Source: Candidatus Methanosuratincola sp. (GTDB taxonomy: Archaea > Thermoproteota > Methanomethylicia > Methanomethylicales > Methanomethylicaceae). From it: a stretch of 11,343 nucleotides of DNA. The notes beneath the pieces are model-generated. The model had not been told where the DNA came from. It searched no databases and saw only the letters and a program-made list of their open reading frames with translations. Within the stretch, counting starts at the first letter, position 1. Every line of letters begins with the position of its first letter. The DNA is taken from positions 1 through 11,343 of the forward strand of contig JARYLH010000038.1 of NCBI GenBank assembly GCA_029907755.1, read 5' to 3'. This document shows, in pieces, positions 7,255 through 11,343 of the stretch. The translations under genes were made by a program, and so were the position numbers.

Positions 7255-8073
7255 ATGAAAAGCCAAAGGCTTCTGGTCACGCTCACCCCTCCCGAGGCGA
7301 AGAGGCTCATAGGCAGGGGAGTCTCCTCGCTGCCGCAGGTTAAACGCGCACTGACAGGGGGGACTGTCGTGATCGCCCCCGGTACGACCAACGCGTATGT
7401 GTATGAAGAGATCACCGGCGAGAGAATGGACAGGGGGCGCTTCGCGATCGGGATCGTGACGCGCCGGGGGACCTGCGTCTCGAAGGCGTCCGCGCGGATG
7501 CCCGAGATTGTCCTCTCCCGCGGAGATAAGACGGGGCTGAGGATCAAGGATGTGCTCGACGCGCTGGGCCCTGGCGATGTCTTCATCAAGGGGGCTAACG
7601 CGGTGGACCCGTGGGGAAATGCAGGGGTCTACCTCGGATCCCCGACCGGCGGCACCATAGGCATGAGCATAGGGACGCTGCTCGCCAGGGGCGTCCAGGT
7701 CGTTGTGCCGGTCAGCCTCGAGAAGCTTGTCCCGTTCCCGATATCCGAGATCATCCCGGAGATGGGTAACAGGAGGTTCTCCGCCGCAATGCAGATGCCC
7801 GTGGGCATGATGCAGATCCCAGGCAAGGTGGTGACGGAGATGGAGGCAACAAGGATCCTCTTCGGGTGCAGGTGCATACCGGTCGGCGGAGGCGGCGTCA
7901 ACGGGGCCGAGGGGGGCAGGTGCTACGTGCTCGAGGGCGATGCAGAAACTCTCGGCGAGGCGTGGTCATTCCTCCACTCGATAAAGGGCGAACCCGCCAT
8001 CACTGTGGAGGAAGAGAGCTGCTATGAGTGCAAGATGAATTGTTCCCATAACATAACGCCGTTAAGTTATTAA
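7255..8073 (+). CDS. Uncharacterised protein with Cys-rich tail, first gene of the sufCB cluster; possible ISOCOT-like fold
   Basis: I do not recognise a named family for this 272-residue soluble protein. It has a Gly/Thr loop after a strand, TVVIAPGTTNAYVYEEI (37-53), and later VFIKGANAVDPWGNAGVYLG (109-128) running into SPTGGTIG. This order recalls the ligand loops of ISOCOT-fold proteins (DeoR, RpiA, eIF2B), where a 'GADAV-x-x-x-G' strand is typical; this is a structural guess. Residues 204-223 contain GCRCIPVGGGGVNGAEGGRC, and the tail has CYECKMNC (256-263), a CxxCxxxC motif suited to metal or Fe-S binding. There is no signal peptide or membrane segment. The ATG at 7255 sits about 26-33 bases from a TATA-like box without a ribosome binding site; an upstream TTG (7234) would fall too close to that box. 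It precedes sufC by 56 bases, on the same strand. A duplicated copy of the tail follows the stop. Confidence 0.85.
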   Translation: MKSQRLLVTLTPPEAKRLIGRGVSSLPQVKRALTGGTVVIAPGTTNAYVYEEITGERMDRGRFAIGIVTRRGTCVSKASARMPEIVLSRGDKTGLRIKDVLDALGPGDVFIKGANAVDPWGNAGVYLGSPTGGTIGMSIGTLLARGVQVVVPVSLEKLVPFPISEIIPEMGNRRFSAAMQMPVGMMQIPGKVVTEMEATRILFGCRCIPVGGGGVNGAEGGRCYVLEGDAETLGEAWSFLHSIKGEPAITVEEESCYECKMNCSHNITPLSY

Positions 8074-8112
8074 GTGTTTGAGGAGAGCTGCTATGAGTGC
8101 AAGTCCGATTGT
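8011..8112 (+). repeat. Tandem direct repeat of the Cys-rich tail coding segment
   Basis: Positions 8014-8034 and 8083-8103 are identical over 21 bases (coding for S-C-Y-E-C-K), and ATTGTT follows in both copies after four mismatches. The offset is 69 bases, exactly 23 codons, so the second copy is in the same frame but after the TAA at 8071-8073. Reading on from the stop gives VFEESCYECKSDCFGGMKK before a TGA at 8158-8160. The spacing and shared frame favour a tandem duplication. Confidence 0.8.
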
Positions 8113-8115
8113 TTT

Positions 8116-8120
8116 GGAGG
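8116..8120 (+). promoter_or_regulatory. Ribosome binding site that decides the sufC start
   Basis: GGAGG nine bases before the GTG at 8130 selects that codon. The in-frame GTG at 8097 lies upstream of this site, inside the repeat, and would add 11 residues not expected for SufC. The ATG at 8122 is in another frame. Confidence 0.75.
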
Positions 8121-8129
8121 CATGAAAAA

Positions 8130-8882
8130 GTGCTACTCAGCGTCCAAGATCTCCACGTGAGAGTGGAGGGGAAAGAGCTGCTGAAAGGGATAAACCTGAG
8201 CATGGAGTACGGCGAGATAGTGGCGATAATGGGGCACAACGCCTCGGGCAAGACCACCCTCGCCCTGACTCTGGCGGGTTTCCCGCAGTACCAGGTGAGC
8301 GAGGGCAAGATACTATTTGAGGGCGAGGACGTCACCTCAAAGAGCATCGACGAGCGGGCAAGGATGGGCATGGCCCTAGCGTTCCAGTCCCCGCCGGCAA
8401 TCAGGGGCATAAAGCTTGGGCACATGATCTCGCTCTCCGCAGGGATGAACCCCTGGCAGCCAAAGCCCGGGGACGATCCCGAACTGCCGAAGAAGATCCT
8501 GAGCAAGGTGAACCTGGAGCCGGAGAAGTACCTCGACAGGGAGGTCAACGTCGGCTTCTCCGGAGGGGAGAGGAAGAGGTCAGAGCTCGCGCAGATATTC
8601 GCAATGAGGCCGAAGCTGATGATACTGGACGAGCCCGACAGCGGCGTGGACATCGACTCGCTGAAGGTGCTCGGGAACAGCCTGCAGGAGTACTTCAGGA
8701 CGGAAAAGTGCAGCATGATGATAATCACGCACCACCGCCACATCCTCCAGTACCTGAAGCCGAGCAGGATGCACATACTCTCAGGGGGGAAGATCGCGCT
8801 TACAGGGAGCTACGAGGAGCTGATGCCAAAGATAGAGGAGCTGGGGTACGAGAGGCTGATAAAGGAGGCTGCAAATGAATGA
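8130..8882 (+). CDS. sufC: Fe-S cluster assembly ATPase SufC
   Basis: SufC is the cytoplasmic ABC-type ATPase that drives conformational changes in the SufB scaffold during Fe-S cluster assembly; it is not a transporter. Starting at the GTG at 8130 it has 250 residues, the normal size. Visible motifs are Walker A GHNASGKTT (35-43, Lys41; Ala38 replaces the usual Gly), the Q-loop FQSPPAI (85-91), signature SGGERKR (144-150), Walker B LMILDEP (163-169) followed by the SufC-typical DSGVD, and the H-loop THHRH near 200-204. The beginning, LLSVQDLHVRVEGKELLKGI, is typical for SufC. The stop overlaps the sufB start by four bases (ATGA), a strong sign of coupled translation. The gene continues a cluster begun by the Cys-tailed protein 56 bases upstream. 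Confidence 0.97.
   Translation: MLLSVQDLHVRVEGKELLKGINLSMEYGEIVAIMGHNASGKTTLALTLAGFPQYQVSEGKILFEGEDVTSKSIDERARMGMALAFQSPPAIRGIKLGHMISLSAGMNPWQPKPGDDPELPKKILSKVNLEPEKYLDREVNVGFSGGERKRSELAQIFAMRPKLMILDEPDSGVDIDSLKVLGNSLQEYFRTEKCSMMIITHHRHILQYLKPSRMHILSGGKIALTGSYEELMPKIEELGYERLIKEAANE
8864..8868 (+). promoter_or_regulatory. Ribosome binding site of sufB inside the sufC end
   Basis: GGAGG ten bases before the ATG at 8879. That ATG overlaps the sufC stop codon (ATGA), so sufB is translated with sufC from one message. Confidence 0.65.
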
Positions 8883-10111
8883 GCGATGAATGGAGGAAGA
8901 AGTACAGGCTGGAAGCGCTCCAGGCGGTGACCAAGCGATCTGCTTATGGGAACGACATAGACCTCAGCGACTTCGTCACGTTCCCCAAGGGCGGGGCCGA
9001 TCTGGACGAGGACGTCAAGAGGAGGAGCCTTGAGGTCGGAGTCGACTTGGAGGGGAAGAAGGGCGGAACCTACTTCCAGGTCGACCATTCCGTGCTGCTC
9101 AGCCAGCTTGCCTCGAGGATCAAGGGCGTGGAGATGTTGCCCACTGACGAAGCCCTCAACAAGTACGAATGGCTGAGGGGCTATTACTGGAAGGCGCTCT
9201 CGGTTTCGCAGGACAAGTACACGGCGATCGCCGAGCTTAGGCAGACGAAGGGGTACTTCATCAGGTCTGCCCCGAACGAGAAGGTCGATCAGCCGATCCA
9301 GGCCTGCCTGTACATAGGAACTGGGGGGGTCCTGCAGGCGCCCCACAACATAATAATCGCCGAGGAGGGATCCGAGCTGAACGTGATCACAGGGTGCACC
9401 GCGGACAGCAGGGCGAAGACCGTCGCCCACGTCGGCGTGAGCGAGTTCTACGTGAAGAAGAACGCCACGCTCGTCTTCACGATGATACACAGCTGGTCAG
9501 ACGAGGCGTACGTGAGGCCCAGGACGGGCGTGATAGTCGAGGAGGGAGGCACCTTCATTTCCAATTACGTGATGATAAAGCCGGTGAGGGACATCCAGAG
9601 CTACCCGACAGCACACCTGGTGGGCAATGGCGCTAAGGCAAAGTTCAACTCGATAATCTACGCCAGCAAGGACTCGATCATCGACCTCGGGAACAGGATT
9701 TACCTCATGGCGGAGGGGACATCGGGGGAGTCCATATTCAAGGTGGTCTCGACGGGCACATCGAAGGTCTACAACAGGGGGCAGATAATCGGTCAGAACA
9801 GGAACACAAAGGGGCACCTGGAGTGCAGGGGGATGATACTATGCCCGACTTCCTCGATAACCGCGATACCCGAGCTCGTCGCCGAGCACTCGGACACGGA
9901 GCTCTCGCACGAGGCCGCGATCGGGAGGCTGCAGGAGGAACAGCTCCACTACCTCATGGCTAGGGGCATCCAGCCGGAGCAGGCGATCGGCGTGCTCGTC
10001 AAGGGCTTCCTCGACCCGGGACTCCCAGGTCTCCCGGAGCGGCTACAGGAGGAGATAAGGTCGAAGCTGGCGCTGCTGGAGAGGAAGAGCAGCCCCCAGG
10101 AGCCTTGCTGA
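8879..10111 (+). CDS. sufB: Fe-S cluster assembly scaffold SufB (SufB/SufD family)
   Basis: SufB is the beta-helical scaffold on which Fe-S clusters are built with SufC. This copy has 410 residues, much shorter than E. coli SufB (about 495), mainly at the N-terminus. After a helical N-terminal part, residues from about 140 show the repetitive strand pattern of the SufB/SufD core. The C-terminal block has GHLECRGMIL with Cys316, which aligns with the cysteine of SufB needed for assembly (E. coli Cys405), and ELSHEAAIGRLQEEQLHYLMARGI (341-364), the SufB/D hallmark, with His344 and Glu345. No sufD follows, so the protein probably works as a homodimer with SufC, like the two-gene 'SMS' minimal systems reported for anaerobic archaea and bacteria. 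The start is the ATG overlapping the sufC stop. Transcription can end in the T-rich run after the stop. Confidence 0.95.
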   Translation: MSDEWRKKYRLEALQAVTKRSAYGNDIDLSDFVTFPKGGADLDEDVKRRSLEVGVDLEGKKGGTYFQVDHSVLLSQLASRIKGVEMLPTDEALNKYEWLRGYYWKALSVSQDKYTAIAELRQTKGYFIRSAPNEKVDQPIQACLYIGTGGVLQAPHNIIIAEEGSELNVITGCTADSRAKTVAHVGVSEFYVKKNATLVFTMIHSWSDEAYVRPRTGVIVEEGGTFISNYVMIKPVRDIQSYPTAHLVGNGAKAKFNSIIYASKDSIIDLGNRIYLMAEGTSGESIFKVVSTGTSKVYNRGQIIGQNRNTKGHLECRGMILCPTSSITAIPELVAEHSDTELSHEAAIGRLQEEQLHYLMARGIQPEQAIGVLVKGFLDPGLPGLPERLQEEIRSKLALLERKSSPQEPC

Positions 10112-10123
10112 GCAGTTCCCCAA

Positions 10124-10155
10124 ATTTTTCCATCTTTTGTTTTGTTTCCACTTTT
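10124..10155 (+). terminator. T-rich terminator region after sufB
   Basis: Several runs of T (ATTTTTCC, CTTTTGTTTTGTTT, CTTTTA) begin 13 bases after the sufB stop. Archaeal RNA polymerase can terminate at such T-tracts without a hairpin. No convincing stem precedes it. Confidence 0.55.
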
Positions 10156-10192
10156 ACCCGATCTATCTGCAGCAACAATCGGACGCGGGAAA

Positions 10193-11149
10193 TCAATGGA
10201 CATTTTTTATGTTCACATCGCCAGAATAAACCTTCTCAATACCGCCTTCCGTCTCGACCAGGAGCGCCCCATCCTGGGCTATGTCAAAAGCCCTCCCTTC
10301 GATTGTCCTGCCGTAGGAGCTTATCGTTACAGGCATCCCAAGAGTGCAGGAGAAGATGCGCCAATCCTCCAGTATCCTGCCTATGGACGAGGGCAGCCCC
10401 TCGTACATCGCCTCGGCATGCATCAGGATTGTGGAGAGGAGCTCTGCCCGGTCAAGCCGCCTCCCCAGTACGTCCAGCGTGGAGACGGCGCTCTCCCTGA
10501 CTCCATCCGGGAGATCCGCGGTTGAGAAGTTAACATTGAGTCCGATGCCCGCGATGACGTACTCCACATTCTCAGGATCAGAGGATGCCTCGAGGAGTAT
10601 CCCGCATATCTTCTTTCCCCTCACCAGCACATCATTCGGCCACTTCAGGGACGCAGGTATGCCATGCAGCATCAGGGTTCTTGCCACCGCGACGCCGAAC
10701 ATCAGCGTGAGAAGTGAAACCTGGTGCATCGGCAGGGAGGGGCGCAGCAGCAGACTGAACCAGAGACCGCCTGGCGGCGATGACCATCGCCTGGACGCCC
10801 TGCCCTTCCCGGATCGCTGCTCGAGGGCAACCACGACAGTCCCCTCCGCAGCTCCCTGCTCCGCCAGCCCCCTCAGGAAGTTCTGCGTCGAGTCGACGGC
10901 ATCCAGCAGTATTGGGTTCCTGCCGAGTACACGGGTCCTAAGCTTCGCCAGAACCTCCAGGGGTAGCAGCCCGTCGAACCTGGGCACGAGCAGGTAACCC
11001 TTCCCCCTCACGGATTCTATGAGGTAGCCCTTGCCCCTTAGGCGCGCGATCTGCTTCGACACCGCCGCCCTAGACACCCCCATCTGGGAGGCGACCTCTG
11101 ATCCTGAGAAGAACTTGCCCTCCGCCAAAAGTCGATCCAAGGGGCGCAA
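10193..11149 (-). CDS. birA: Biotin-protein ligase with N-terminal DNA-binding domain (BirA type)
   Basis: It activates biotin with ATP and attaches it to a lysine of carrier proteins, such as biotin carboxylase or decarboxylase subunits. Residues 12-52 form a winged helix (FFSGSEVASQMGVSRAAVSK, then a wing ending RGKGYLL), so it may also repress biotin genes as in bacteria. The catalytic domain has DAVDSTQNFL (83-92), SGKGRASRRW (113-122) contacting biotinyl-AMP, and KWPNDV with Lys169; IAGIGLNVNF follows at 199-208. A small SH3-like C-terminal domain ends near SGDVNIKN. Length (318) equals typical class II ligases. The start is uncertain: TTG at 11149 is the most upstream plausible codon, with no ribosome binding site; in-frame TTGs at 11140 and 11128 are alternatives. 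It lies 32 bases after the CoA-transferase gene in the same direction. Confidence 0.94.
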   Translation of the reverse strand: MRPLDRLLAEGKFFSGSEVASQMGVSRAAVSKQIARLRGKGYLIESVRGKGYLLVPRFDGLLPLEVLAKLRTRVLGRNPILLDAVDSTQNFLRGLAEQGAAEGTVVVALEQRSGKGRASRRWSSPPGGLWFSLLLRPSLPMHQVSLLTLMFGVAVARTLMLHGIPASLKWPNDVLVRGKKICGILLEASSDPENVEYVIAGIGLNVNFSTADLPDGVRESAVSTLDVLGRRLDRAELLSTILMHAEAMYEGLPSSIGRILEDWRIFSCTLGMPVTISSYGRTIEGRAFDIAQDGALLVETEGGIEKVYSGDVNIKNVH

Positions 11150-11181
11150 GGGTATTCGCCAAGAAAAAATAGGGGAGGAAG

Positions 11182-11343
11182 TTAGATAATTCCTTTCTTC
11201 CTGAACTCCTCTATTTCAGCCTCTGAGTAGCCGAGCGAGGCGAGTATCTCCTTGTTGTGCTGTCCAAGCAGCGGCGCAGGGTCGAACCTCTTTATCGGGG
11301 ACTCGGAGAACTTTATCGGGCAGCCAGCCACCCTCACCTTCCC
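11182..11343 (-). CDS. Partial class III CoA-transferase (CaiB/BaiF family), C-terminal end
   Basis: Fifty-three C-terminal residues are visible before a TAA (11182-11184); the rest lies beyond the right edge. VRVAGCPIKFSESPIKRF, then APLLGQHNKEILASLGYSEA, and a short helix ending in FRKKGII closely match the usual ending of CaiB/BaiF (formyl-CoA transferase-like) enzymes, which move CoA between carboxylic acids. The substrate cannot be inferred from this end. It is probably co-directional with birA, 32 bases apart, but that need not mean shared function. Confidence 0.88.
   Translation of the reverse strand, partial: GKVRVAGCPIKFSESPIKRFDPAPLLGQHNKEILASLGYSEAEIEEFRKKGII

Noticed and set aside
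7191..7589. N-terminal extension of the DUF1614 gene by 133 residues
   Set aside because: The extension is antisense to the start of the plus-strand Cys-tailed gene, covers the promoter, and has Ser/Pro-rich noise. The ATG at 7190 has a ribosome binding site.
8097..8129. Earlier GTG start for sufC
   Set aside because: It would place the GGAGG site inside the gene and add 11 residues (VQVRLFWRHEK) unlike SufC. The GTG at 8130 has correct spacing.
10158..10182. CCGAT/ATCGG hairpin after sufB
   Set aside because: Only a five-base stem with a 15-base loop, no better than chance. The T-runs before it explain termination adequately.
11113..11122. Possible unusual catalytic loop in biotin ligase (SGKGRASRRW in place of GRGRRGRKW)
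   Set aside because: Archaeal ligases vary at these positions, as I recall for the Pyrococcus enzyme, while the key Arg117, Arg120 and Trp122 remain. This is not evidence of loss of function. The motif is encoded on the minus strand near 10784-10813, not at the listed coordinates, which are its residue numbers offset by 11000.
1..11343. Mobile elements, CRISPR arrays, tRNA genes or an integrated virus
   Set aside because: No regular repeats with spacers, no transposase or integrase motifs, no clover-leaf sequences, and coding density and codon use are even across the window.

Overview
The window looks archaeal. It carries an archaeal-type methionine adenosyltransferase, a COG2433/DUF460 protein, an archaeal diphthamide-synthesis ATPase and a short two-gene SufC-SufB pair. 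Arginine is mostly AGG/AGA, several genes use TTG or GTG starts with GGAGG-type ribosome binding sites, and A/T-rich TATA-like boxes lie about 25 bases upstream of apparently leaderless ATG starts. GC content is moderately high, falling only in the promoters. I cannot name the lineage from this alone. There are no tRNA or rRNA genes, no insertion sequences and no CRISPR arrays; it reads as an ordinary chromosomal housekeeping region.

Layout. A gene fragment enters from the left (1-212, +), then archaeal S-adenosylmethionine synthetase (354-1571, +). A large COG2433 RNase H-fold/coiled-coil protein (1531-3519, -) runs into it tail to tail with a 41-base overlap. Divergent from that is a 101-residue winged-helix regulator (3699-4004, +). 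On the minus strand follow CTP synthase (4115-5731), diphthine-ammonia ligase-like Dph6 (5801-6487) and a seven-helix DUF1614 membrane protein (6498-7190); the last two are tightly spaced, and CTP synthase has its own TATA-like element. A shared A/T-rich promoter at 7218-7230 separates DUF1614 from a plus-strand cluster: an uncharacterised 272-residue protein with a Cys-rich tail (7255-8073), SufC (8130-8882) and SufB (8879-10111). Facing it are a biotin-protein ligase with a DNA-binding domain (10193-11149, -) and the C-terminal end of a class III CoA-transferase (11182-11343, -).

How the parts relate. Most genes serve core metabolism: SAM, CTP, diphthamide, biotinylation and Fe-S clusters. 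SufC and SufB overlap by ATGA and form a minimal scaffold/ATPase pair without SufD, SufS, SufU or SufA nearby. The most interesting part is the gene just upstream of sufC. I do not recognise its family by name; parts of it resemble the ISOCOT-type Rossmann fold (DeoR, RpiA, eIF2B), and it ends in CxxCxxxC. That Cys-coding segment is repeated almost exactly, in the same frame, just after the stop codon, and the second copy runs into the sufC ribosome binding site. This is either a recent tandem duplication of the tail or a disrupted longer Cys-rich end. The linkage suggests, but does not prove, a role connected with Fe-S assembly.
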